64,000 nt of DNA from a bacterium BMS3Abin02 (GCA_002897675.1 BDSU01000045.1:87282-151281), one strand, 5' to 3'; numbered from the stretch's first letter, positions 41,235 to 50,739 are shown. Notes: generated by a model not told the origin, from the sequence alone. A program made the numbers and translations.

Positions 41235-41639
41235 ATGGCGTCGATTGACGAACTCAGTGGGATCAGCGTGGTATCCGCCCGGAGTCTGCGGCGATCACGC
41301 GTACGGACCACGGAGGCACTGTTGAAGCGCGGACGCACGCGGCGGGGGCGACGTCAGCTGGCCGAAGAGACCGGGCTGATGGAGCGGCAGATCCTCCAGT
41401 GGGTGAATCGTGCGGATTTGATGCGCATCAGGGGCATAGGAGGAGAATACGCCGATCTCCTCGAGGCTTCGGGCGTCGACACCGTCAAGGAACTTCGTCG
41501 CAGGAACGCCGCCTCGCTGACGAACAAGATGATGCAGGTCAACGATGAGCGCAAGCTGGTTCGGCGACTCCCCACCGAAGGAATGGTCGCCCGTTGGATC
41601 AGCCTGGCAGCCGAGACGGAGCCGGTGATCAAGCGCTAG
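41235..41639 (+). CDS. DUF4332 helix-hairpin-helix protein
   Basis: 134 aa. LMRIRGIGGEYADLLEASGV and TVKELRRRNAASLTNKM form paired HhH motifs typical of DUF4332, with a basic first half (RRSRVRTTEALLKRGRTRRG). Possibly nucleic acid binding. ATG follows AGGGAGAAAGG. Ends before a bidirectional terminator. Confidence 0.75.
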   Translation: MASIDELSGISVVSARSLRRSRVRTTEALLKRGRTRRGRRQLAEETGLMERQILQWVNRADLMRIRGIGGEYADLLEASGVDTVKELRRRNAASLTNKMMQVNDERKLVRRLPTEGMVARWISLAAETEPVIKR

Positions 41640-41642
41640 AAG

Positions 41643-41667
41643 TCGTCAGTTCTCAGTCGTCAGCCGC
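41643..41667 (+). repeat. Heptamer-family repeat
   Basis: TCGTCAGTTCTCAGTCGTCAGCC, same family as 34798-34896 and 56931-56950. Confidence 0.5.
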
Positions 41668-41880
41668 CAGTCTGGCTCGCTTCGCTCGGCGGCACGTCGT
41701 ATCTCGTGCCGCGGCGGATGTTGATCCAAGACCGTGGGGCGAACGTCAGAGCTCCTGTTGGAGATCGAGCTGGAATCTGGAAACCGGGTGTCCGTCATCA
41801 GTCTGACGTGCGCGAAGCGTCACGCTCGCCCCACGATCGCGCTGCGGTCTTGGACACGGCATCGGGCACCTTTCGCGACA

Positions 41881-41914
41881 GCGGAGAGGGGAACCGGCCG
41901 GTTCCCCTCTCCGC
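41881..41914. terminator. Perfect 34-bp palindrome, bidirectional terminator
   Basis: GCGGAGAGGGGAACCGG and its exact reverse complement, with no loop bases between. Lies between the convergent DUF4332 and HbhA-like genes. Confidence 0.75.
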
Positions 41915-41929
41915 GAACCCGACTTCGGC

Positions 41930-42514
41930 TCAGGCAGCGGTCGTGGTCGTCTTCGCTGCGGGTTTCTTGGCCGCGGTGGTGGTCTTCTTGGCTGCCGGCT
42001 TCTTGGCAGTGGTCGTCTTCGCTGCGGGTTTCTTGGCCGCGGTGGTGGTCTTCTTGGCTGCCGGCTTCTTGGCAGGAGTCGTTTTCGCTGCGGGTTTCTT
42101 GGCCGCGGTGGTGGTCTTCTTGGCTGCAGCCGGCTTGGGTGAGGGTTCCTCGACGACCTCGATTCTCTGTGGTGTCGTGGGAGTTGGACGGAAGGAGTTC
42201 CGCCACGACTGCAGGATGTCGTCGAGATGCTCGCGCAGCTTGCCGACCTGCTCCTGAATCTGATCGAGGTCCACACGTCCCGCGAGGTCGTCTACGAGTT
42301 CCTCGACACCTTCGCGTTCCCTGATTCGCTCGATGAGCTTCTCGCCCTCGGCGGCCCAGGCGTCGAGCTCCTTGGTGAGCTCTTCGTTCATCCGATCACG
42401 AAGATCATGAACCTTGCCCGAGACGTCGGTGATCCGCTCGGTGAAACGGCGAGCGGTGACGACCGGCGCACCGACTGCTGCGTAGAGTATCTTCTTGGAT
42501 GTCTCGATGATCAT
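41930..42514 (-). CDS. HbhA-like coiled-coil protein with Lys/Ala/Thr repeat tail
   Basis: 194 aa. N-terminal segment (1-25), coiled coil (25-110), then a tail with repeats of KKPAAKTTT and KKTTTAAKKPAAK. The DNA of the tail repeats in units near 63 bp. It resembles mycobacterial HbhA (Rv0475), which binds heparin-like glycans with its Lys/Ala/Pro tail, and histone H1-like proteins. The regulator upstream is like Rv0474, which supports the match. Adhesion or DNA binding cannot be separated here. Confidence 0.75.
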   Translation of the reverse strand: MIIETSKKILYAAVGAPVVTARRFTERITDVSGKVHDLRDRMNEELTKELDAWAAEGEKLIERIREREGVEELVDDLAGRVDLDQIQEQVGKLREHLDDILQSWRNSFRPTPTTPQRIEVVEEPSPKPAAAKKTTTAAKKPAAKTTPAKKPAAKKTTTAAKKPAAKTTTAKKPAAKKTTTAAKKPAAKTTTTAA

Positions 42515-42876
42515 GATGGTTCCTCCTCTTCCTGGACGTACGTTCGGTAGATGTCCAGGAGTACACGCTTTTGTCGCTGGGTCAATTGAACGTCCGACTC
42601 GACGGCTTCAACCACCGACGGTGGGTGAAAGCCCTCGTCGAGCAGACCGGCCCGTTGGTAGAGCGACTCGGCCTGGATCGACAGCCCACGGGCGATCGAC
42701 TTGAGGATCTCCGCGGACGGCTTGCGCAGCCCGCGTTCGATCTGACTGAGATAAGGGTTCGAGATTCCGGCGCGATCGGCCAACTTCCGCAGCGAAATGT
42801 TCGCCCGTTCGCGCTGCTGGCGTATGAACGCACCAAGATCGACACCCCGACGCTCTTCCTTCGGTCCTTTGCTCAT
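42511..42876 (-). CDS. XRE-family regulator (Rv0474-like)
   Basis: 121 aa. LGAFIRQQRERANISLRKLA, then DRAGISNPYLSQIERGLRKP, a clear Cro/C1 helix-turn-helix, and an acidic tail YVQEEEEPS. ATG at 42876 rather than 42894. Its stop overlaps the HbhA-like start. Confidence 0.88.
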   Translation of the reverse strand: MSKGPKEERRGVDLGAFIRQQRERANISLRKLADRAGISNPYLSQIERGLRKPSAEILKSIARGLSIQAESLYQRAGLLDEGFHPPSVVEAVESDVQLTQRQKRVLLDIYRTYVQEEEEPS

Positions 42877-42877
42877 G

Positions 42878-42904
42878 GCTAACAGTATAGGCACAACTGC
42901 TAAC
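42878..42904 (-). promoter_or_regulatory. Twin GTTAGC sites before the XRE gene
   Basis: Minus strand GTTAGCAGTTGTGCC followed by TATACT and GTTAGCC: two GTTAGC 21 bp apart, flanking a TATACT -10. Likely autoregulatory. Confidence 0.5.
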
Positions 42905-42917
42905 TACTGCAAGCAGT

Positions 42918-44087
42918 CTAGAAGATGGTGGTTCGCGTCGACAGGATGCGATCGATCTCTGTTTGGATCGTGTCTCTGACGTGCTCGGTGATCTCGAGGA
43001 TGGCCATGCGATCGGGATGATCGGTGACCGGACCGGGATCGACGGGTGCAAGAAAGTGGATGCGCCAGTGGACGGGGAGTGGGATCGGATTGAGCCATAC
43101 GGCGATCTCATCGACGCGTTGCTCGGGAAAGGCGAGACGGACGAGTTGCGCCAGCTTGCGGGAAGTGAAGAGCGCAGGGTGCACTTCCTCGGACCCGACG
43201 ATGGCCACCGGCACGATCGGCGCGCCGGTTCTCATGGCGAGATGGACAAAGCCACCCCTGCCGAATCTGCGAAGCCGATATGCTTCCGACATCGGTTTCT
43301 GGAAGCCGCGGACACCCTCGGGAAAGACACCGAGAAGACAACCGTGGTCCAGAACCCAGCCGGCGTCCTCCGGTGCAGCAAATGCCGCTCCGGCCTTTCG
43401 ATACAGGTGTGAGAGCGCAGGGAGCATGTTGAAGATCTCGGTTGCGACGACCCGGAGCCGTCGAGGTATGGGGCTCTCGTTGGCCACGGCGAGAGAGAGC
43501 ATGAAACCGTCGTACGGTAGGGCGGCGCCTCCGTGGTTGGCTGCGAGAACCGCAGGGCCGGTTGTCGGCACTTGCTCGATCCCGGACACTTCGACGCGAA
43601 AGTAGTCGTAGTAGAGGTAGTTGCCGAGGTGCCAGGCCATCTCTGCCACGACGGGATCGAGCCCGAGTGCGTCGATGTCGTAGGAGGCGAGGAGGAGGTG
43701 TCGGACCAGTGCCGGCCACGTGTCGAACCCGAGCTTTCCGAGTGCGGGAAGCGAGATGTTCGAGATGTCGACTCCTCCATGGAGGGAACATCGGTGTTCT
43801 TCCTTGACGACCGGCAGGCCACACGTGAATCTCTCTGCGGTCGAGAAGTCGCAGAGTATCTTGCCGTCGACCATGTCCGCGAACCGTTTCTGGGCTGCGC
43901 TGCGTCGATCAGACACTCGGGGCTTCTGGATCGAAGGGAGCGGTCGGGTCGTCTCGGCGGCGCGGAGTGACCGCGCGACGGCAGCGACCAGATCCTCCTT
44001 CAGCATCTTCGAGCGTCCGGTGATCTCGAGCGAACGGGCGAGAGAGCGGAGCTGTTCGACCGGCAGCCGCCGCAGCAACGTTTCCAT
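42918..44087 (-). CDS. PlsC-like acyltransferase with N-terminal SAP-like domain
   Basis: 389 aa. Residues 1-45 look like a SAP/LEM-type helix-extension-helix (ARSLEITGRSKMLKEDLVAA). The acyltransferase part has AANHGGAALPYDGF (the HxD block), and GVFPEGVRGFQKP (block III). Probably acylates a glycerophospholipid. Downstream neighbour is the XRE gene, same strand. Confidence 0.8.
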   Translation of the reverse strand: METLLRRLPVEQLRSLARSLEITGRSKMLKEDLVAAVARSLRAAETTRPLPSIQKPRVSDRRSAAQKRFADMVDGKILCDFSTAERFTCGLPVVKEEHRCSLHGGVDISNISLPALGKLGFDTWPALVRHLLLASYDIDALGLDPVVAEMAWHLGNYLYYDYFRVEVSGIEQVPTTGPAVLAANHGGAALPYDGFMLSLAVANESPIPRRLRVVATEIFNMLPALSHLYRKAGAAFAAPEDAGWVLDHGCLLGVFPEGVRGFQKPMSEAYRLRRFGRGGFVHLAMRTGAPIVPVAIVGSEEVHPALFTSRKLAQLVRLAFPEQRVDEIAVWLNPIPLPVHWRIHFLAPVDPGPVTDHPDRMAILEITEHVRDTIQTEIDRILSTRTTIF

Positions 44088-44987
44088 TCAGGAACTCCGT
44101 CCGTAGCCCGCGAGGACCGTCTCTCTGCAGTTTCTGTCGGGCCGGAATCCGAGAATCTCCGTGCGTGCCCTCGGATCGACCACTCGCCCGTGGCGAAACA
44201 GGCGGACGAGGTGTTCGGGAAGGCCAGAAGCCGGCAGCTCGGACGTTCTCACGATCCTGCGGAAACAGCGCTCGGGGAGCGGCCGGGGAATTCGCCTCCC
44301 AAGTCGCAAGGTTCGGCTCAGATACGTCTGGCCGTCCGCCGCCACATCGAACGTGCCGGGGATCGGATGCGCGAGGGCATGCTCGAGCACCCGGACTGCG
44401 TCGTCCTCGTGCAGGAATTGAAGGCGAGGGTCGTAGCCGAGGATGGTGGGAACGACACGGCGAGTCAGAAAACGGCTGAGAGCGTTGTCGATCGCCTCCC
44501 CGAAGATCGGGGCGAACCGCAGGATGGTCACCGTGATGTCCGGGCGCTCCTCTGTGAAGGAACCGGCAGAGGCTTCCATGTCTCTGAGGGCGCTCTCATA
44601 TGGTGCAGAGTCGCCGGTCGAGCGGGTCTCGGTCGCAAGCACGGATGGCAGCCGCGGGCTGGTCCCATGAGCTGCGAGATCGGAGCGAATGATCAGCCGT
44701 CTGACTGTCGAGAGGCGGCTGAGCGCGCCGAGCAGTGTCTGTGTCGCGATCGGGATCGTGCTCGTTGCCCGGTGGACGGTCTGTAGATGTATGACCGTGG
44801 TGGGGGCGAGATCAACAACACGATTCGCGAACTCGAGCGTGTCGAGGCGCGTCTGATGAAAAACCGCAGGGATGTGGGTCTTGATGTCGTCGATACCGAT
44901 GATCGTTGTGTCGGCGTGGCGACTGAGGCGCCGGACCAGTCCGGCGCCTGTCCAGGTAGCCGCTCCGGTGACCAGGATGCGTTCCAC
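44088..44987 (-). CDS. NAD-dependent epimerase/dehydratase-family protein
   Basis: 299 aa. ERILVTGAATWTGAGLVRRL is the Rossmann nucleotide site. The YxxxK motif is not obvious (SAPYESALRD), so it may be a non-catalytic SDR or a different reaction. GTG at 44987 is 12 nt after TACACT, leaderless. Its stop overlaps nothing but is one base from the acyltransferase start. Confidence 0.75.
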   Translation of the reverse strand: MERILVTGAATWTGAGLVRRLSRHADTTIIGIDDIKTHIPAVFHQTRLDTLEFANRVVDLAPTTVIHLQTVHRATSTIPIATQTLLGALSRLSTVRRLIIRSDLAAHGTSPRLPSVLATETRSTGDSAPYESALRDMEASAGSFTEERPDITVTILRFAPIFGEAIDNALSRFLTRRVVPTILGYDPRLQFLHEDDAVRVLEHALAHPIPGTFDVAADGQTYLSRTLRLGRRIPRPLPERCFRRIVRTSELPASGLPEHLVRLFRHGRVVDPRARTEILGFRPDRNCRETVLAGYGRSS

Positions 44988-45033
44988 ATGTGGAGTGTAG
45001 GGGCGGTCGAGGTACCGTTTCCCAGTACCATCT

Positions 45034-45279
45034 ATGGCTGTGGACGCCATCATTGTGCAGCAGGCGATGGACGAGGATCCCGACAGCCTCCTTGTGCTCG
45101 CAGATGAAGTGGCCGAGGATGCCCGCTGCACGGGGGCACTCGTCGGTGTGGATGATGAGGGCGCAATACTCGTTACCATTTGGGACTCCGGTGCCGTCGG
45201 CGAGGTGGAAGAGGGATTCAGGGCCGTGTACGGCGACAGGGTGCGGAGGATGCAACTAGTCGACCCGAGGGTCGGGTGA
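45034..45279 (+). CDS. 81-aa protein of unknown function
   Basis: Acidic, MAVDAIIVQQAMDEDPDSLL start, beta-rich middle (TGALVGVDDEGAILVTIW). Divergent from the epimerase by 46 bp and 4 bp before DAHP synthase. Not recognised. Confidence 0.6.
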   Translation: MAVDAIIVQQAMDEDPDSLLVLADEVAEDARCTGALVGVDDEGAILVTIWDSGAVGEVEEGFRAVYGDRVRRMQLVDPRVG

Positions 45280-45283
45280 GTCG

Positions 45284-46297
45284 ATGATCATTGTGATGAA
45301 GAAGGACGCACGTCCCGAGCAGGTCGAGGCCGTTGCCGGCCGGGTTCGATCGGCAGGTGCGGAGCCTCACATATCCAAGGGGCAGGTCAGGACCCTGATC
45401 GGCGCGGTCGGCAACCTCGACGCGGTGCGCCAGATACCGTGGGAAGCGGTGCCGGGCGTGGCTCGAACGGTGTCCGTCACAAAGCCGCTCCGATTCGTCG
45501 GTCGTGACCTCCAGGAGGAGAGCACGGTCATCGAGGTCGGTGGGCACCGTATCGGCGGCGGGACGCTCACGATCGTCGCCGGTCCATGTGCCGTCGAGAA
45601 TCGCGATCAATTGCTGCGTGCGGGAGAGGCCGTCAAGGCGGCCGGTGCCCACATCCTGCGCGGCGATGCATTCAAGCCGCGCACCTCCCCCTACTCGTTC
45701 CAGGGACTTGGTGAAGAGGGACTCGAACTCATGGCGGCTGCCCGTGAAACACTGGAGATGCCGTTCGCTGCCGAGGTGCTGGACCCTCGCGATGTCACCA
45801 TGGTCGCCTCCTACGCCGACATCGTCCGGATCGGCTCTCGGAACATGGCCAACTTCCCGCTCCTTCGCGAAGTCGGTCGCCAGGACCGGCCGGTTCAGCT
45901 CAAGCGCGGTTTCACCGCGACCATCGAAGAGTGGCTGGACGCCGCGGAGTACATCTACAAGGAAGGCAACCACCAGATCATGCTGGTGGAACGGGGCATC
46001 CGGACGTTCGAGACGGCCGCACGCAACACGCTCGACATCACCGCTGTCCCTGTCGTCCAGTCGATGAGCCATCTGCCGGTCTTCGTCGATCCGTCGCATG
46101 CGTCGGGGAAACGGTCGTTGGTCGCCCCGCTGACACGCGCCGCGGTTGCCGCCGGTGCCGACGGAGTCATGATCGATGTGCATCCAGAGCCTGAGTTGGC
46201 GCTGGTCGACGGATCCCAGGCACTTCTGCCGGAGGAGTTCGCCGAGCTGATGGACGACGTTCGCCGCCTCGCCGCAGTGCTCGACCGAACGCTGTAG
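45284..46297 (+). CDS. aroF: 3-deoxy-7-phosphoheptulonate synthase (DAHP synthase)
   Basis: 337 aa. First shikimate-pathway step: phosphoenolpyruvate plus erythrose 4-phosphate. Residues 1-75 form a ferredoxin-like regulatory domain as in Thermotoga-type class I-beta enzymes. Then IVAGPCAVENRDQL, RGDAFKPRTSPYSFQG, LKRGFTATIEEW and PVFVDPSHASGKR, with metal-binding Cys, His, Glu and Asp. Confidence 0.93.
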   Translation: MIIVMKKDARPEQVEAVAGRVRSAGAEPHISKGQVRTLIGAVGNLDAVRQIPWEAVPGVARTVSVTKPLRFVGRDLQEESTVIEVGGHRIGGGTLTIVAGPCAVENRDQLLRAGEAVKAAGAHILRGDAFKPRTSPYSFQGLGEEGLELMAAARETLEMPFAAEVLDPRDVTMVASYADIVRIGSRNMANFPLLREVGRQDRPVQLKRGFTATIEEWLDAAEYIYKEGNHQIMLVERGIRTFETAARNTLDITAVPVVQSMSHLPVFVDPSHASGKRSLVAPLTRAAVAAGADGVMIDVHPEPELALVDGSQALLPEEFAELMDDVRRLAAVLDRTL

Positions 46298-46344
46298 CCC
46301 GCCGGGTGACGCGTGGCACGTGGGATCGCGGGGCGTCGAAGTCC

Positions 46345-47532
46345 CTACTCGCCGACCCAGTTGCACGACAGCATCCCCATCAAGGTTGCTGCTCCTGCGA
46401 GGACCCCCGTCTCGATTGCCCTCTCGTCGACATCGAACCGCGACGAGTGTAGATCTACCGGATCCCTGCCCTCCGACGCGGCACCGAGACGGAACATCGC
46501 ACCCGGGATGTCTTCCAGGTAGGCGGAGAAATCCTCGGCCCCCATGCTTGGCTGCGTCGCAACGACGGAGTGTGGTCCAAGAATCTGACCAACGGCGAAT
46601 CTGGCTTCCGAGATCGTGTGTTCATCGTTGATGACCGGGGCGATACCGGTTGCATACCGGACGGTGACGGTCGCACCGGTCGGTGAGGCGATCTCGTGGA
46701 CGAGTTGGTCGACGAGCTTCGGCATCCGCTCCCACACCTCGCGTCCCAACGTTCGCGCCGTACCGCGCAACTCGATCTTGGAAGGGATGACGTTGTCGGC
46801 AGTTCCACCATGGATGGATCCGAAGACGACGACGAGAGGCACCCGGCTGTCGATCAGGCGGTCCAGCAGTGGGGGCAGTTCGGTGATGATTCTCCCCGCC
46901 GTGTAGACCGTATCCGCGGTGAGGTGCGGTCGTGCCGTGTGTCCACCGGGCCCTTCCACGGTGATGTGAAACTGATCCGACGACGCCGTGATCGGTCCGG
47001 CACGGAAGCCGATCTTGCCGGCCAGAAGCGCCGGATCCACATGGAACGCGATGATCGAGTCGGTACCGTCGAGGAGTCCTTCGTCGATCAGGTCCTGTGC
47101 GCCGCCGGGGAACTGCTCCTCGGCGGGCTGGAAGATGAAGCGGGCCGTGCCGTCGAGCGCTTCCAGTTTGGATAGCACGACGGCGATGCCCACGGCGATG
47201 GCGCTGTGTACGTCGTGTCCACACGCGTGCATGAGGCCGGGGTTCTGTGACTCGAAGGGAAGCCCCGTCTTCTCTTGGATCGGGAGCGCATCGATGTCGG
47301 CGCGAAAAGCGACGATGGGACCGCCGGCCCCCACATCGACGACAAGGCCCGTTCTTGCAGGCCGGACTCGCGGTTCGAGGCCGGCGTCGGCGAGGATCCC
47401 GGCGATGTACTGGGTCGTCGCAAACTCCTGGTGTCCGATCTCGGGATACTGATGGATGTGGTGTCGTGTTTCGACGGCGAGGTGGATGACCTCTTCAACA
47501 ACGGACCTGAGATGTTGCGGGGTGCAGTTCAT
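46345..47532 (-). CDS. M20-family amidohydrolase
   Basis: 395 aa. HACGHDVHSAIAVG and FQPAEEQFPGGAQDLIDEG are the di-metal motifs of N-acyl amino acid and IAA-amide hydrolases; EGPGGHTARPH marks the dimerisation domain and MGAEDFSAYLE the C-terminal ligand. Removes acyl groups from amino acids. Confidence 0.92.
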   Translation of the reverse strand: MNCTPQHLRSVVEEVIHLAVETRHHIHQYPEIGHQEFATTQYIAGILADAGLEPRVRPARTGLVVDVGAGGPIVAFRADIDALPIQEKTGLPFESQNPGLMHACGHDVHSAIAVGIAVVLSKLEALDGTARFIFQPAEEQFPGGAQDLIDEGLLDGTDSIIAFHVDPALLAGKIGFRAGPITASSDQFHITVEGPGGHTARPHLTADTVYTAGRIITELPPLLDRLIDSRVPLVVVFGSIHGGTADNVIPSKIELRGTARTLGREVWERMPKLVDQLVHEIASPTGATVTVRYATGIAPVINDEHTISEARFAVGQILGPHSVVATQPSMGAEDFSAYLEDIPGAMFRLGAASEGRDPVDLHSSRFDVDERAIETGVLAGAATLMGMLSCNWVGE

Positions 47533-47545
47533 GGTGGCAGAGATG

Positions 47546-48892
47546 CTATCGCATCGAATCGTGGTAGAAACCGGTCTCGACCAGCCTTCTGGCTCGTCTC
47601 GTCAACCGGCGGTACTCCTCACGGAGCGCAGACCGGGGAGCTTCCTCGTACCCGAGTGAGCGTCCCAGGCGGACTCCCTGCACACCATCGGTCGGGAGTG
47701 CATCGGCCGGCTTCCCCAACTGAAGGTACAGGCGGTTGCGGACTCTGGCGCAGAACCGATATGCCGAAATCATCGTGTAGGCCTGCTCTGCCGTGAGGAT
47801 GCCGGCTCGAGCGAGTTCCTTCAGTGCAGGGATCGTCCCTTCGGTACGCAGCGCAGGTTCCCTTCCGCCGTGGCGAAGCTGGAGAAGCTGCGTGAAGAAC
47901 TCGATGTCGGTCAGACCTCCCGGTCCGAGCTTCAGGTGAAAGGCCGCGTCGTGCGGGAGCCGCTCGTGTTCGATGCGGGCTTTCATGGTGCGGATGTTGC
48001 GGATGGTGTCTGGGGGGAGTGTTTCGGGGTAGACGTGGGGGGTGATGAGGGTGATGAAGGCTGCTCCGAGGGTGGGGTCGCCTGCTGCCGGTCTGGCTTT
48101 GATGAGGGATTGGTATTCCCAGGTGGCGGCCCATCGGTCGTAGTAGGCGGCGTAGGAGTCGAGGCTGCGGGCGAGAGGGCCGTTGCGTCCTTCGGGACGC
48201 AGGTCGGTGTCGACGCGGTACGCGATGCCGTCTGCGGTGACGTCGGCGAGGGCGGCGACGAATCCGGCGGCGATCTGGTTGGCGTAGCTTCGGGTGAGGT
48301 CCGGGTCGGTTCCGGTGGGGGTGTCGTAGACGAAGAGGACGTCGATGTCGGATGCGTAGTTGAGTTCTTGGGCGCCCCACTTGCCCATCGCGATGACACT
48401 GAAGGGGATCTCGGGCAGTGTCCGGTAGCGGGAATCGCTGCGGGTGTGGTCGGTGGCGATCGTGAGGGCGGCTTGGGCGGCGGCGTCGGCGGTATCGGCG
48501 AGTTCGCGACCGACCGTGGGCATGTCCGCCAGACCGAGCAGGTCCCGCACCGCAGTCCGCACCAACCGACCCTGCACAAACCGACGCAACGCGCTCTTGT
48601 CGAGCGCCTCGGGCACTTCGGCAGGACCGTCGCGAAAGGACGCCAACCAGTCGGGGTGTGTGCTCAACATGGTCGGGATCGCCCTGCTTGCCGCGAAGAC
48701 GGCGACGAAGGCGCCGCGGAGCTCAGGGTCACTACCGGCGAACTCGGCCAAGGCGGTGTTGGCCTCGAGGAAGTTCAGGAGATGCTCGGCCTCGGCATCC
48801 GGGTCATGGGCGCGCTGTAGCGTCAGGAGCAGTGTCTCCGCATCCGCCCAGCCGACGGCGTCGAGACGCTCCAGTGTGCGTCCGGTGATCAT
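47546..48892 (-). CDS. GlnE-like adenylyltransferase, single-domain form
   Basis: 448 aa. VIAMGKWGAQELNYASDIDV is the GlnE nucleotidyltransferase signature (GxGKxGxxELxYxSDxD), followed by YRVDTDLRPEGRNGPLARSL and KLGPGGLTDIEFFTQLLQL. Known GlnE proteins are about 950-1000 aa with two such domains, one adding and one removing AMP from glutamine synthetase; only one is here. ATG at 48892 lies 13 nt after TATCGT. The start looks natural, so I read it as a half-length form, not a fragment. Confidence 0.8.
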   Translation of the reverse strand: MITGRTLERLDAVGWADAETLLLTLQRAHDPDAEAEHLLNFLEANTALAEFAGSDPELRGAFVAVFAASRAIPTMLSTHPDWLASFRDGPAEVPEALDKSALRRFVQGRLVRTAVRDLLGLADMPTVGRELADTADAAAQAALTIATDHTRSDSRYRTLPEIPFSVIAMGKWGAQELNYASDIDVLFVYDTPTGTDPDLTRSYANQIAAGFVAALADVTADGIAYRVDTDLRPEGRNGPLARSLDSYAAYYDRWAATWEYQSLIKARPAAGDPTLGAAFITLITPHVYPETLPPDTIRNIRTMKARIEHERLPHDAAFHLKLGPGGLTDIEFFTQLLQLRHGGREPALRTEGTIPALKELARAGILTAEQAYTMISAYRFCARVRNRLYLQLGKPADALPTDGVQGVRLGRSLGYEEAPRSALREEYRRLTRRARRLVETGFYHDSMR

Positions 48893-49020
48893 GCACCCGA
48901 CGATAGAGCGTCGGCTCGCTTGACGAGCGTATCGGGTATTCGGTAGCAGTCTCGTCAATGCCAGCCGCATCTGGTGTGGCCAGCATTGATGAGAGTGGGG
49001 GATCTCCTAGGCTTGCGACC

Positions 49021-50739
49021 ATGACCGACACCCTTCGTATCTCAGGGGCTCAACTCGATCTCGTCGTCGGGGACATCGAGGGCAACAGTTCCCGGATCGC
49101 CGATGCCATGCGGTGGGCGGAGGGCCAAGACGCAGACGTCCTGCTCCTCCCTGAACTGGCCGTGACCGGCTACCCGCCCGAGGATCTGCTACTCCGAGCC
49201 GGTTTCGTCGATGAGAACCTGCAGGCCGTGCGCTCCCTGGCGCGTGAAGCAGGTCGGACAGTCACCATCGTCGGTTTCGCCGACCCCGTCGATACACCTT
49301 CGGACGTCCTCGACGATGCCGTCGTGCGGGTTGTGGCCAACGCGGCAGCAATCCTGTGTGAAGGGAAGATCAAGGGCGTCTATCACAAGGTGCTGCTACC
49401 CAACTACGCGGTCTTCGACGAAGATCGCTACTTCCTGCGAGGCCTCGATCCGGACCAGGTCTGGCTCGTGTCCGGCATCCCCGTCGGAGTGTCGATATGC
49501 GAGGATATCTGGGTGCCGGAAGGCCCGCCTGCACATCAGGCGGATGCGGGAGCACGGATCCTGCTGAACATCAACGCTTCGCCCTACCACATGGACAAGG
49601 CAGAAGAACGTGCTTCGTTGCTGTCGGCACAGGCGGTCCGTTCGGGTGTCCCGGTGGCATACATGAATATGGTCGGAGGCCAGGATGAGCTGGTGTTCGA
49701 AGGCGACAGCATGATCTTCGCCGCCGACGGTGATCTGCTCTACCGTGCAGCGGAGTTCGAGGAAGAGCGGTTTGTCGTCGACGTGCCACTGCCGCCGCCG
49801 AAGACCATCAACGGTCGCCTCGTAGAGGTTCGCGGCGGGAAACTACCCAAACGGACACCACGGCAACCGCCGGTGAGTCCTGCACGTATCGAACCCGAAG
49901 AGGCGGAGATCTACGCAGCGCTCATGACGGGGCTGCGGGACTATGTACACAAGAACGGGTTTCAGAATGTCGTGCTCGGGCTGTCGGGTGGTATCGACTC
50001 GGCGCTCGTCGCGGCCATCGCGGCGGACGCACTCGGTCCCGAACACGTGCGCGGGGTTGCGATGCCCACACGGTTCAGTTCTGAGGGGTCGGTCATCGAC
50101 GCGCGCGATCTGGCAGAGCGGCTCGGTATCCGCATCGATCTGATCGCGATCGACGACATCTTCTCGGTATACCTCGACGCACTCGGGCCTGTCTTCGAAG
50201 GCACCGAGTTCGGCGTCGCCGAGGAGAACCTGCAGGCCCGGATTCGGGGTGCCATCGTGATGGGGATCTCGAACAAGTTTGGGGAGATGGTCGTGGCGAC
50301 CGGCAACAAGTCTGAGATGGCCGTCGGATACGCCACCCTCTATGGCGACATGGCGGGCGGGTTTGCGGTTCTCAAGGATGTCCTCAAGACCCTCGTGTAC
50401 CGCCTCGCCGAGTGGCGCAATCGGGATCGAGAGGTGATTCCGCGTTCGATCATCACGAAGGCACCGTCGGCCGAGCTGCGGCCAGACCAGAAGGACACCG
50501 ACTCGCTGCCTCCCTACGAGATCCTCGATCCGATCTTGGAGCGCTATGTGGAACAGGACCTGTCGATCGAAGAGATCGTAGGTGACGGGTTCGATCGTGA
50601 CATCGTCGTTCGGATCGCCCGCATGGTCGACTGCAACGAGTACAAGCGCCGCCAGGCCGCTCCCGGTGTACGGATCACGCGAAAGGCGTTCGGCAAGGAT
50701 CGGAGGCTCCCGATCACGAACCGTTACCGACGCTGCTGA
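49021..50739 (+). CDS. nadE: Glutamine-dependent NAD+ synthetase
   Basis: 572 aa. N-terminal nitrilase-like glutaminase with LLPELAVTGY (Glu), KVLLPNYAVF (Lys) and GVSICEDIW (Cys). C-terminal synthetase with LGLSGGIDSALVAA P-loop and ATGNKSEMAVGY. Converts deamido-NAD to NAD. ATG lies 13 nt after TAGGCT, leaderless. Confidence 0.95.
   Translation: MTDTLRISGAQLDLVVGDIEGNSSRIADAMRWAEGQDADVLLLPELAVTGYPPEDLLLRAGFVDENLQAVRSLAREAGRTVTIVGFADPVDTPSDVLDDAVVRVVANAAAILCEGKIKGVYHKVLLPNYAVFDEDRYFLRGLDPDQVWLVSGIPVGVSICEDIWVPEGPPAHQADAGARILLNINASPYHMDKAEERASLLSAQAVRSGVPVAYMNMVGGQDELVFEGDSMIFAADGDLLYRAAEFEEERFVVDVPLPPPKTINGRLVEVRGGKLPKRTPRQPPVSPARIEPEEAEIYAALMTGLRDYVHKNGFQNVVLGLSGGIDSALVAAIAADALGPEHVRGVAMPTRFSSEGSVIDARDLAERLGIRIDLIAIDDIFSVYLDALGPVFEGTEFGVAEENLQARIRGAIVMGISNKFGEMVVATGNKSEMAVGYATLYGDMAGGFAVLKDVLKTLVYRLAEWRNRDREVIPRSIITKAPSAELRPDQKDTDSLPPYEILDPILERYVEQDLSIEEIVGDGFDRDIVVRIARMVDCNEYKRRQAAPGVRITRKAFGKDRRLPITNRYRRC

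Noticed and set aside
41940-42130. Regular 63-bp DNA repeats as CRISPR or mobile element
   Set aside because: They encode the Lys/Ala/Thr repeats of the HbhA-like tail in frame.
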